Positions 17,840 to 25,118 of a stretch of 64,000 nucleotides of DNA are shown here, one piece after another; positions within the stretch are counted from its first letter, which is position 1, and every line of letters starts with the position of its first letter. Source of the DNA: Prescottella subtropica (GTDB taxonomy: Bacteria; Actinomycetota; Actinomycetes; Mycobacteriales; Mycobacteriaceae); the NCBI RefSeq assembly GCF_005434945.1, contig NZ_SKCH01000012.1:1-64000 (forward strand), written 5' to 3'. Position numbers and translations under genes: made by a program. The notes beneath the pieces were generated by a model, which had not been told where the DNA came from, made no database searches, and worked only from the letters and a program-made list of their open reading frames with translations.

Positions 17840-18871
17840 GTGATCGTGACTACTTGGGCTCCCGACGTCCTCGGTGACGGATACCAGCAGCTGACGATTC
17901 CACTGGGCACCGATCCGGACGGCGAGGGTCACGTCGAGGCGACCCTCGTCCGCTACCGGCCGGACTCGACGGTTCCGACCCGTGCCGTGCTGTACGTGCA
18001 CGGGTTCACCGACTACTTCTTCCAGCGGCACGTCGCCGAGCATTTCACCGCCCGAGGGTACGCATTCTACGCCCTGGACCTGCGGAAATGCGGTCGCTCC
18101 CGGCGGGCCGGGCAGACCCCGCACTACGCGTCCGACCTGACGCTGTACGACGCCGAACTGGACGAGGCGCTGCGTCTGGTGCGCGACGAGGTCGGCGGCC
18201 CGGTGCTGCTCACCGCGCACTCGACGGGCGGGCTGATCCTGCCGCTGTGGCTCGACCGGCTCGAGCGCCGGCCGGGTGGTTCGGCGGGCGCCGGTGTGGC
18301 GGGTCTCATCCTCAACAGCCCGTGGTTCGACCTGCAGGGGCCGTCGTTGCTGCGCAGCGCGGGCACGTCCGCGGCGATCGACGCGCTCGGCCGCGCGTCG
18401 GGCCGGACGGAGATTCCCGGACAGAAACTCGACACGTACGGCGCGAGCCTGCACATCGGTGCGCACGGCGAATGGGAGTACGACCTGGAGTGGAAGCCGC
18501 TGACCGGGTTCCCGGTCCGGTTCGGCTGGCTGCGGGCCGTCCGCCGCGGCCACGCCCGACTGCACCGTGGCCTCGACATCGGGGTGCCGTCGCTGATCCT
18601 GCGGTCGACGCGGTCGGTGGTCGCGTCCCGCTACAACCCGTCGGTCGACGCGGCCGACGCGGTCCTCGACGTCGACCAGATCGCCCGCTGGGCCGGGTGC
18701 CTCGGCAACCGGACCACGATCGTCCCGATCGACGGCGCCCGCCACGACGTGTTCCTGTCCACTCCCGGACCGCGGGCGGCAGCGCTGCACGAGGTGGATC
18801 TGTGGCTGGGCCGGCTCGATGCACACCACCTGACCGACAACGTCACCCGAGAGACAGAGGCAACTGCGTGA
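17840..18871 (+). CDS. Alpha/beta hydrolase (lysophospholipase-like)
   Basis: The 343-residue cytoplasmic protein has the oxyanion region [11 protein letters not shown], the segment [10 protein letters not shown], and the nucleophile elbow AHSTGG. A probable catalytic His lies in [10 protein letters not shown] near the C-terminus. It matches the hydrolase that precedes mtr in M. tuberculosis (Rv2854). Two GTG codons, six bases apart, can start it; the upstream one is used. Its stop overlaps the GTG of mtr, so the two are translationally coupled. The substrate is unknown; a monoglyceride or lysophospholipid ester is typical of the group. Confidence 0.88.
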   Translation: MIVTTWAPDVLGDGYQQLTIPLGTDPDGEGHVEATLVRYRPDSTVPTRAVLYVHGFTDYFFQRHVAEHFTARGYAFYALDLRKCGRSRRAGQTPHYASDLTLYDAELDEALRLVRDEVGGPVLLTAHSTGGLILPLWLDRLERRPGGSAGAGVAGLILNSPWFDLQGPSLLRSAGTSAAIDALGRASGRTEIPGQKLDTYGASLHIGAHGEWEYDLEWKPLTGFPVRFGWLRAVRRGHARLHRGLDIGVPSLILRSTRSVVASRYNPSVDAADAVLDVDQIARWAGCLGNRTTIVPIDGARHDVFLSTPGPRAAALHEVDLWLGRLDAHHLTDNVTRETEATA

Positions 18872-20244
18872 CCCACTTCGACATCGCGATCATCGGCACC
18901 GGATCGGGTAATTCGATCCTCGACGACCGCTTCGACGGCAAGAAGATCGCGATCCTCGAGGAGAGCACGTTCGGCGGCACCTGCCTGAACGTCGGCTGCA
19001 TCCCGACGAAGATGTTCGTGTACGCCGCGGAGGTGGCGCGCACGGTCACCGAGTCGTCGAAGCTCGGGGTGGATGCGAGCCTCGACGACGTCCGCTGGCC
19101 GGACATCGTCAAGCGGGTGTTCGGCCGGATCGATCCGATCGCGGCGGGCGGCGAACGCTACCGCACCGAGGACTGCGCGGACGTGACGGTGTTCCGCGGG
19201 CATGCGACGTTCACCGGTCCGCGCACCATCGACACCGGAACCGGGGAGACCATCACCGCCGACCAGGTGGTGATCGCGGCCGGGGCGCGCCCATCGATCC
19301 CGCAGGAGATCGTCGACAGTGGCGTCGAATACCGCACCAACGACGACATCATGCGGCTCGAGGCGTTGCCCGAGCGTCTGGTGATCCTCGGGTCCGGGTT
19401 CGTGGCCGCCGAGTTCGCGCACGTGTTCTCCGCGCTCGGGGTGCGGGTGTCGATCATCGGCCGCAGCGAACGGCTGCTGCGGCACCTCGACCGCGAGGTG
19501 TCCGAGTGGTTCACCGAGCTCGCGCAGCGCAAGTGGGATGTGCACCTGGGCAATCCGCTGGTCGCGGCCCGCACCGTCGGCGACGGGGTCGAGCTCGAGT
19601 TGGCGGACGGCACCGTCGTCGCCGGCGACGAACTGCTGGTCGCGACCGGCCGCACCCCCAACGGGGACCGGTTGGCCGCCGAGCTCGGTGGGATCGCGGT
19701 CGACGAGTCGGGCCGGGTGATCGTCGACGAGTTCCAGCGCACCACCGCCGAGGGTGTGTTCGCGCTCGGGGACGTGTCGTCGCCGTACCAGCTCAAGCAC
19801 GTCGCGAACCACGAGATGCGGGTGGTGCAGCACAATCTGCTCCACGATGCGTGGGGTTCCACCGACCGTCTCCGACGCACCGATCACCGGTTCGTGCCGG
19901 CGGCGGTGTTCACCGACCCGCAGATCGCGGACGTCGGTATGACCGAGGAACAGGCCCGTGAGGCCGGCCTCGACATCACCGTCAAGGTGCAGAACTACTC
20001 CGACGTCGCCTACGGGTGGGCGATGGAGGACGACGAGGGCTTCTGCAAGGTGATCGCCGAACGCGGCACCGGACGTCTTCTCGGCGCCCACGTGATCGGC
20101 GCGCAGGCCCCGACGGTGATCCAGCCGCTGATCCAGGCGATGAGTTTCGGACTGTCCGCCCGCGACATGGCGACCGGCCAGTACTGGATCCATCCGGCGC
20201 TGCCGGAAGTGGTGGAGAACGCGCTCCTCGGATTGGAGCTCTGA
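18868..20244 (+). CDS. mtr: Mycothione reductase
   Basis: This 458-residue FAD disulfide reductase regenerates mycothiol, the actinobacterial equivalent of glutathione, using NADPH. The redox-active pair is Cys39/Cys44 in [13 protein letters not shown]. The FAD motif (IIGTGSGN) is at residues 8-15, a second nucleotide fold is [13 protein letters not shown], and ATGRTPNGD and [17 protein letters not shown] follow. The C-terminal [13 protein letters not shown] supplies the catalytic His-Glu pair. The GTG start overlaps the upstream hydrolase stop by four bases, and the MOSC gene follows after 3 bases, so all three form one operon. Confidence 0.95.
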   Translation: MTHFDIAIIGTGSGNSILDDRFDGKKIAILEESTFGGTCLNVGCIPTKMFVYAAEVARTVTESSKLGVDASLDDVRWPDIVKRVFGRIDPIAAGGERYRTEDCADVTVFRGHATFTGPRTIDTGTGETITADQVVIAAGARPSIPQEIVDSGVEYRTNDDIMRLEALPERLVILGSGFVAAEFAHVFSALGVRVSIIGRSERLLRHLDREVSEWFTELAQRKWDVHLGNPLVAARTVGDGVELELADGTVVAGDELLVATGRTPNGDRLAAELGGIAVDESGRVIVDEFQRTTAEGVFALGDVSSPYQLKHVANHEMRVVQHNLLHDAWGSTDRLRRTDHRFVPAAVFTDPQIADVGMTEEQAREAGLDITVKVQNYSDVAYGWAMEDDEGFCKVIAERGTGRLLGAHVIGAQAPTVIQPLIQAMSFGLSARDMATGQYWIHPALPEVVENALLGLEL

Positions 20245-20247
20245 GCT

Positions 20248-21144
20248 GTGACGATCGTGTCGGAGCTGTGGCGGTATCCGGTCAAGTCGCTCGGCGGGGA
20301 ACGCCTGGAGTCGGTGGTCGTGGAGGTCGACGGGGTGCGCGGCGACCACGTGTGGGCGGTCGTGGACCGCGCCACCGGGCATGTCGCGAGCGCCAAGCGC
20401 AGCAAGCTGTGGGGTGAGCTGTTGCGGTGCCGGGCGCGGCTCGTCGACGACGTCGACCTCACGGATCCGTCGGCGCTCGAGATCACGCTGCCGGACGGTG
20501 CCGTGCTGCGCGGCGACGATCCCCGGACCGTGGCTGCATTGTCGGAGCTGACGGGACGCGAGGTGGTGCTGCGGTCACCGGCCGAGGCGTCGCGGACGAT
20601 GGAGATGGAGTGGGTCGCCGAGTCCCGGATCGGGATGGAGGCGGCGGTGGAGACGTCGTCGGCGCGGGCCGAGCAGGACGCCGGCTCCGACGTCCCGGTC
20701 GGTGCGGTGCCGACCGGTGGGGCGAACGACCGCTTCTACGATCTGGCACACCTGCACGTGCTGACCACGTCGAGTCTCAACGCGCTGGCCCCCGGTTCGG
20801 CGGGCAGTGTGGTGCGCCGGTACCGGCCGAACGTGCTCGTCGGCGGACCCGACTGGGATGCCGGCTGGATCGAGGACGCCTGGGTCGACGGCCGGGTCCG
20901 GATCGGGGCCGTCGAGATCGGGGTGCAGACCCCCACCGGCCGCTGCGTCATGGTCAATCTCGCACACCAGGGTCTGCCGGCGGACCGGGGCACACTGCGC
21001 GCCCTCGCGGCCGCGCACCGGGTACCCGTCGGCTACGGCACCGCGGACCTGCCGAGCCTCGGCGTGTACGCGGAGGTCGTGACCGCCGGCGCGATCTGCG
21101 TCGGCGACGTCGTCGAGCAGGTGCCGGCGGACGCACTCACCTGA
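20248..21144 (+). CDS. MOSC domain protein (N-terminal beta barrel plus MOSC)
   Basis: The 298-residue protein opens with ELWRYPVKSLGGERL, the beta-barrel domain found before MOSC modules. Its MOSC region contains RRYRPNVLVGG and PTGRCVMVNLAHQGL, with Cys in the expected sulfur-carrying position. MOSC proteins such as molybdenum cofactor sulfurase C-termini and YcbX/mARC relatives bind molybdenum cofactor or carry sulfur. The exact reaction here is not determinable. It is the last gene of the hydrolase-mtr-MOSC operon and is followed by a strong terminator. The start is GTG. Confidence 0.85.
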   Translation: MTIVSELWRYPVKSLGGERLESVVVEVDGVRGDHVWAVVDRATGHVASAKRSKLWGELLRCRARLVDDVDLTDPSALEITLPDGAVLRGDDPRTVAALSELTGREVVLRSPAEASRTMEMEWVAESRIGMEAAVETSSARAEQDAGSDVPVGAVPTGGANDRFYDLAHLHVLTTSSLNALAPGSAGSVVRRYRPNVLVGGPDWDAGWIEDAWVDGRVRIGAVEIGVQTPTGRCVMVNLAHQGLPADRGTLRALAAAHRVPVGYGTADLPSLGVYAEVVTAGAICVGDVVEQVPADALT

Positions 21145-21149
21145 TACGG

Positions 21150-21200
21150 CGATTCGGGAAGGATCCGCCCCGGAGTGCGGGGCCGATCCTTCCCGAATCG
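21150..21200. terminator. Bidirectional terminator between the MOSC and metI genes
   Basis: A perfect 16-base stem CGATTCGGGAAGGATC and its complement flanks an inner GC stem. It lies 5 bases after the MOSC stop and 13 bases from the convergent metI stop. Confidence 0.8.
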
Positions 21201-21212
21201 GTGTCGAACGAA

Positions 21213-21881
21213 CTACTTCCGGTGCGTCATGGCCCGGACGATGCCGTCGCCGATGGACTGCATGATCTGGACGAGCACGATGAGGACGACGACGGACACG
21301 AGCAGGACCGGGGTGTTGAACCGCTGGTAGCCGTAGACGATCGCGAAGTCGCCGAGGCCGCCGCCGCCGATGACACCGGCCATCGCGGAGTAGCCGACGA
21401 GCAGTACCAGGGTGAGGGTGGCGCCGGCGACGAGCGCGGACATCGATTCGGGCAGCAGCACCTTGCGGACGATCTGCCCGTTGGCGGCGCCCATCGCCTG
21501 CGCGGCCTCGACCCGTCCGACGGGGACCTCGCGCAGTGCGGCCTCGACGACCCGCGCGTAGAACGGGATGGCGCCGATCGTCAGGGGCACGATCGCGGCG
21601 GTGGGGCCGATCGCGGTGCCGACGATCAGTCGGGTGACGCCGATGAGCGCGATCATCAGGACCAGGAACGGCAGGGACCGGAACACGTTGACGATCGCGC
21701 CGAGCATCGCGTTCAGGGCCCGCTGCGGCCACAGCCCGGACGGCGACGTCATGTGCAGGATCACGCCGATGAGAACGCCGCCGACCACGGTGAACAGGAA
21801 CGAGATGCCCACCATGTACAGGGTTTCGAGGGTCGCTTCCCAGACTTCGGGCAGCGAATTCTGCCAGGACGTCTTGTTCAC
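21213..21881 (-). CDS. metI: Methionine ABC transporter permease
   Basis: The 222-residue integral membrane protein has about five hydrophobic helices. It carries the EAA loop AAQAMGAANGQIVRKVLLPES, which docks on the ATPase, and NVFRSLPFLVLMIALIG and YSAMAGVIGGGGLGDFA, typical of MetI. The GTG start overlaps the metN stop in a GTGA arrangement. Gene order oxygenase-metQ-metN-metI, all with overlaps or short gaps, indicates one transcript ending at the terminator shared with the MOSC gene. Confidence 0.93.
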   Translation of the reverse strand: MNKTSWQNSLPEVWEATLETLYMVGISFLFTVVGGVLIGVILHMTSPSGLWPQRALNAMLGAIVNVFRSLPFLVLMIALIGVTRLIVGTAIGPTAAIVPLTIGAIPFYARVVEAALREVPVGRVEAAQAMGAANGQIVRKVLLPESMSALVAGATLTLVLLVGYSAMAGVIGGGGLGDFAIVYGYQRFNTPVLLVSVVVLIVLVQIMQSIGDGIVRAMTHRK

Positions 21882-22900
21882 GCGAGGACCCCTTCCAGGC
21901 GGGCGTCGGCACCCCACGCGAGTGTGGTGTTCGGCTGGGCGGCGACGAACGCCTCGACGTCGGCGCGGCGGACGTCGGGTCCGAAGGACAGGCGCAGCCG
22001 GCCGACGGTGACCCCGGCGACCTGTTCGACGCGTCCGCCGACGACGGAGATGTCGACGTCGAGTGCGCGGACGAGCTGCGAGAGCCACGGGCCGTGCGCG
22101 TCGTCGCCGATGGTGGTGACGACAGCCGTGTCGACGACCGCATCGGAGTCGGCCGGGTCGCCCCCGACCGGGACGATCGCCGACCCGAGGATCGATCCGG
22201 GGGTGGCGACGAGGTCGAGGATGCGTCCGGTCTCGGCGATGCGCCCGTCGTCGAGGCGGGCCGCGGACGTGCAGATGCGGCGCAGCACCTCGAGTTCGTG
22301 GGTGATGAGGACGACGGTGACGCCGATGGTGCGGTTGAGGTCGGCGAGCAGGTCGAGGACCTGGCCGGTGGTGTCGGGGTCGAGGGCGCTGGTCGCCTCG
22401 TCGCACAGCAGTACGTCGGGATTCGACGCGAGCGCGCGGGCGATGCCGACGCGCTGCTGCTGGCCGCCGGACAGCTGCGACGGGTACGCCTTCTCCTTGC
22501 CGGCGAGGCCGACGAGCTCGATCAGTTCGTCGGCGCGGGCGCGGCGCTCGGCCCGGCCCGTCCCGGCGAGTTCGAGTGGGAACTCGACGTTGGCGCGCAC
22601 GGTCCGCGAGTGCAGCAGGTTGAACTGCTGGAACACGGTGCCGATGCGGCGGCGGGCGGCCCGCAGGCCGGCGCCGGTGAGCTGCGACAGGTCGTCACCG
22701 CGGAGCAGGATGCGCCCGCTGGTGGGCTGCTCGAGCAGGTTCAGGCACCGCAGCAGCGTCGACTTGCCCGCCCCGGACGGCCCGACGATGCCGAAGATCT
22801 CACCCTCGGCGATGTCGAGGTCGATGCCGCGCAGGGCCGAGACCTCCCCCGCGCCTCCGACCGCGGGGAAGGTCTTGACCAGATTCCGGGCGGTGATCAT
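21878..22900 (-). CDS. metN: Methionine ABC transporter ATP-binding protein with NIL domain
   Basis: This 340-residue ATPase drives high-affinity L-/D-methionine uptake. Walker A is GPSGAGKST (residues 40-48), the signature is LSGGQQQR and Walker B is VLLCDEATSALDP. A C-terminal ~75-residue NIL/ACT-like domain binds methionine in characterised homologues and feedback-inhibits transport. The ATG overlaps the metQ stop (ATGA). Confidence 0.95.
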   Translation of the reverse strand: MITARNLVKTFPAVGGAGEVSALRGIDLDIAEGEIFGIVGPSGAGKSTLLRCLNLLEQPTSGRILLRGDDLSQLTGAGLRAARRRIGTVFQQFNLLHSRTVRANVEFPLELAGTGRAERRARADELIELVGLAGKEKAYPSQLSGGQQQRVGIARALASNPDVLLCDEATSALDPDTTGQVLDLLADLNRTIGVTVVLITHELEVLRRICTSAARLDDGRIAETGRILDLVATPGSILGSAIVPVGGDPADSDAVVDTAVVTTIGDDAHGPWLSQLVRALDVDISVVGGRVEQVAGVTVGRLRLSFGPDVRRADVEAFVAAQPNTTLAWGADARLEGVLA

Positions 22901-23733
22901 CAGCCGGCCGCGTGCACGGGGATGACGGCGCCGGAGTAGTTCTCCTCGATCCAGGCGGCGGTCTCCGGGGACTGCAGTGCCGTGGCGAGGGCCTGGACGC
23001 CGGGATCGTTCTGCTGCGCGGCGCGGACGACGAGCAGGTTCGCGAACGGGTTGCCCTCGGCCTTCTCCGCGATGAGCGTGTCCTTCGTCGGGTTCAGGCC
23101 GGCCTCGAGGGCGTAGTTGGAGTTGATGACGGCGGCGGTGATCTGCGGGTCGCCGAGGTTGCGGGCGATCTGCGAGCGTTCGATCTCGATGAACTTCAGA
23201 TTCTTCGGGTTCGCCTTGATGTTGGCCTGCGTGACGACGGACAGGTTGGCGTCGGCGAACGGGACGTCCATCTGGATCAGGCCGGCGGACTCGAGCAGGT
23301 AGAGGCCGCGGGAGAAGTTGGTGGTGTCCTTGGGCAGGGCGATGGTGGCGCCGTCGGCGAGCTGGTCGACGGCAGTGATCTTCTCCGAGTACAGGCCCAT
23401 CGGCTCGAGGTGCACGTCGGCGACCGAGACGAGGTCGTCGACGCCCTTCTGCTTCTGCCAGTCCGACAGGTAGGGGGCGTGCTGGAAGTAGTTGGCCTCG
23501 ACGTCACCGGCGACGAGGAGTTCGTTGGGGTCGATCTCGCCGGTGACCGGCTTGATGTCGAGCTTCACGTCACCGAGTGCGCCGGAGTCGGCGATGTGCT
23601 CGAGGATCTCGACGTGCGGGGTGCTGGACGCGGAGATCACCAGAGTCTCGGCGTCGCTGCCCGACGAGCAGGCGGCCAGGCCCGCGGTGAGCAGGGCGGC
23701 GGCGGACAGGATTGCGGTGCGGCGCAGGATCAT
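22900..23733 (-). CDS. metQ: Methionine-binding lipoprotein of the ABC importer
   Basis: The 277-residue NlpA/MetQ family substrate-binding protein has a lipoprotein signal peptide with the lipobox LAAC. Typical segments are EILEHIAD, NYFQHAPYLSDWQ, ALPKDTTNFSRGLYLLE and INSNYALEAGLNP. It is exported and lipid-anchored outside the cytoplasmic membrane, delivering methionine to MetI. It is the second gene of the operon behind a candidate SAM-responsive leader. Confidence 0.94.
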   Translation of the reverse strand: MILRRTAILSAAALLTAGLAACSSGSDAETLVISASSTPHVEILEHIADSGALGDVKLDIKPVTGEIDPNELLVAGDVEANYFQHAPYLSDWQKQKGVDDLVSVADVHLEPMGLYSEKITAVDQLADGATIALPKDTTNFSRGLYLLESAGLIQMDVPFADANLSVVTQANIKANPKNLKFIEIERSQIARNLGDPQITAAVINSNYALEAGLNPTKDTLIAEKAEGNPFANLLVVRAAQQNDPGVQALATALQSPETAAWIEENYSGAVIPVHAAG

Positions 23734-23765
23734 TCGAAAGATACCTTCCGGGAGGGGTGTGTCGG

Positions 23766-24779
23766 TCAGCCGCGCAGGGCGGGGAGGCCCTGCAGGTCGC
23801 GGTGGTACCGCTCGGTGACGTTGGGGTGGGCGCGCAGCCGCGACTTGAGGGCGTTGAGTCCGTAGCGGGCGTGCAGGGTGCCGCCGTGCTGGTCGGGTCC
23901 GACGCCGGCGGCCTCGGCGGCGAGTTCGGGCGGCAGCGGCACGACGGGCAGGGCCTGGTCGTAGCCGGGGTTGAGGAAGAACGGCAGCGACACCCGGTCG
24001 GTGCCGGCGGCCGGCGGGCGCACACGGTGCACGGTGGCCTTGAGGTAGCCGCCGGTGGCGACCTCGAGCAGTTCGCCGATGTTGACGAGCAGATGTCCGG
24101 GCAGCGGGGCGACATCCAGCCAGGCCGTGCCGCCTCCCGGAACAGTTGTTTCCACCTGGAAACCACCGCTGGTGGGCTCCGGGTACAGCAGGGTCAGCGC
24201 GCCGACGTCCTTGTGGCTACCGACACCCTGGTCGGTGACGGAGCCGTCGTGACCCGGGTAGCGGGCGATCTTGAGCAGCGGGTCGGGGTCGGCGAAGGCG
24301 GCGGCGAAGAAGTCGGCGGGCGCCCCGAGGGACTGCGCCCAGCCGCTGATCAGCCGCAGACCGGCGTCCTGCGCCTGACTCGACCACTCGAGGGCCAGTT
24401 CCCGCAGCCGCGGGACGGCCGTCGGCCACAGGTTGGGTCCGTGCAGGACGTCCCACGGGCGGGCCGGGTCGATCGGGTCGACGGCGGCGCGTTCGGGGCC
24501 GATGTCGAGTTGTTCGCGCCAGTCGATGTAGCCCTGGGTGCGTTCGCCGCCGACGCGGGTGTAGCCGCGGAAGTGCGGGGAGTTGCTGTTCTCGATCTCG
24601 AGCTTGTCGGCGGCGGGCAGCGCGAAGAATTCGCGGGCCGCGGCGATGAGGTCGTCGGTGAGCTGCTGGTCGATGCCGTGACCGGTGAGGTAGAAGAACC
24701 CGATTTCGTGGGTGACCCGGCGCAGGGCGTCGACGTCGAGGTTCTTCAGGTCGATGATCGGGAGTACGTGGGCGGACAT
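23766..24779 (-). CDS. 2-oxoglutarate/Fe(II)-dependent dioxygenase (isopenicillin-N-synthase-like)
   Basis: The predicted 337-residue protein has an N-terminal non-haem dioxygenase region (IGFFYLTGHGID) and a C-terminal jelly roll. The iron ligands are visible as His189, Asp191 (SHKDVGALT) and His251 (TVHRV), and 2-oxoglutarate-binding Arg262/Ser264 (DRVSLPFF). The reaction substrate is unknown; relatives hydroxylate, desaturate or oxidise small molecules. As first gene of the metQNI operon behind a putative SAM-sensing leader, a role in sulfur-compound metabolism is plausible. The ATG nine codons inside the longest frame was chosen because it follows the AAAGGA ribosome binding site. Confidence 0.85.
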   Translation of the reverse strand: MSAHVLPIIDLKNLDVDALRRVTHEIGFFYLTGHGIDQQLTDDLIAAAREFFALPAADKLEIENSNSPHFRGYTRVGGERTQGYIDWREQLDIGPERAAVDPIDPARPWDVLHGPNLWPTAVPRLRELALEWSSQAQDAGLRLISGWAQSLGAPADFFAAAFADPDPLLKIARYPGHDGSVTDQGVGSHKDVGALTLLYPEPTSGGFQVETTVPGGGTAWLDVAPLPGHLLVNIGELLEVATGGYLKATVHRVRPPAAGTDRVSLPFFLNPGYDQALPVVPLPPELAAEAAGVGPDQHGGTLHARYGLNALKSRLRAHPNVTERYHRDLQGLPALRG

Positions 24780-24787
24780 GACTGGAG

Positions 24788-24852
24788 ATCCTTTCCCCAC
24801 GGGCACCGTCAGGTGTTCTCGCGCTGCGACGTGGGTGCCCGATGGGAAGGAT
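24788..24852 (-). promoter_or_regulatory. Hairpin that would sequester the dioxygenase ribosome binding site
   Basis: The transcript can fold AATCCTTCCCATCGGGCACC against GGTGCCCGTGGGGAAAGGAT. The stem buries the AAAGGA ribosome binding site just before the dioxygenase ATG. It lies directly downstream of the candidate aptamer and looks like its expression platform, implying translational control. Confidence 0.6.
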
Positions 24853-24898
24853 TCACACTTCGGATGCGGGGCGATCCGGGATGGACCGCCGCGCGTCG

Positions 24899-24999
24899 TC
24901 TCGTCTCAGCGCCGGCGCATGCAACAGCACCGGCCATGCATTCGCATGGTGGCGTCGGTTGCTGCGAAGCCGCGCATCGGTGCCCTTCCCGGACGAGAT
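24899..24999 (-). ncRNA. Candidate SAM-I-like riboswitch upstream of the dioxygenase-metQNI operon
   Basis: On the minus strand the element is closed by TCTCGTC/GACGAGA. Inside are a G-rich segment GGGAAGGGC, GCAGCAACCG, a stem CCATGC-GAAT-GCATGG and GGTGCT, in the order expected for an S-box aptamer. The GCAACC and GGTGC blocks are the recognisable conserved parts; the rest diverges. Genomic context is the stronger evidence: it leads a methionine importer operon and is followed by a ribosome-binding-site hairpin. The 339-base gap it occupies contains no gene. Confidence 0.5.
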
Positions 25000-25118
25000 C
25001 GTGAACCGGTACCCGAAATCGGACGTACCGCCGGAAGCAGGCTAACGCGTGGACACCGTCGGTGTCGAATTTTGCGTATACGCACGGCGACGAACGGCGA
25101 CGGTGGTGCGCCGAACGG

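Noticed and set aside
20427-22925. A plus-strand frame of over 800 codons spanning the MOSC and met genes
   Set aside because: It crosses a strong terminator and lies in other frames of genes with solid motifs; Arg/Asp/Gly-rich noise.
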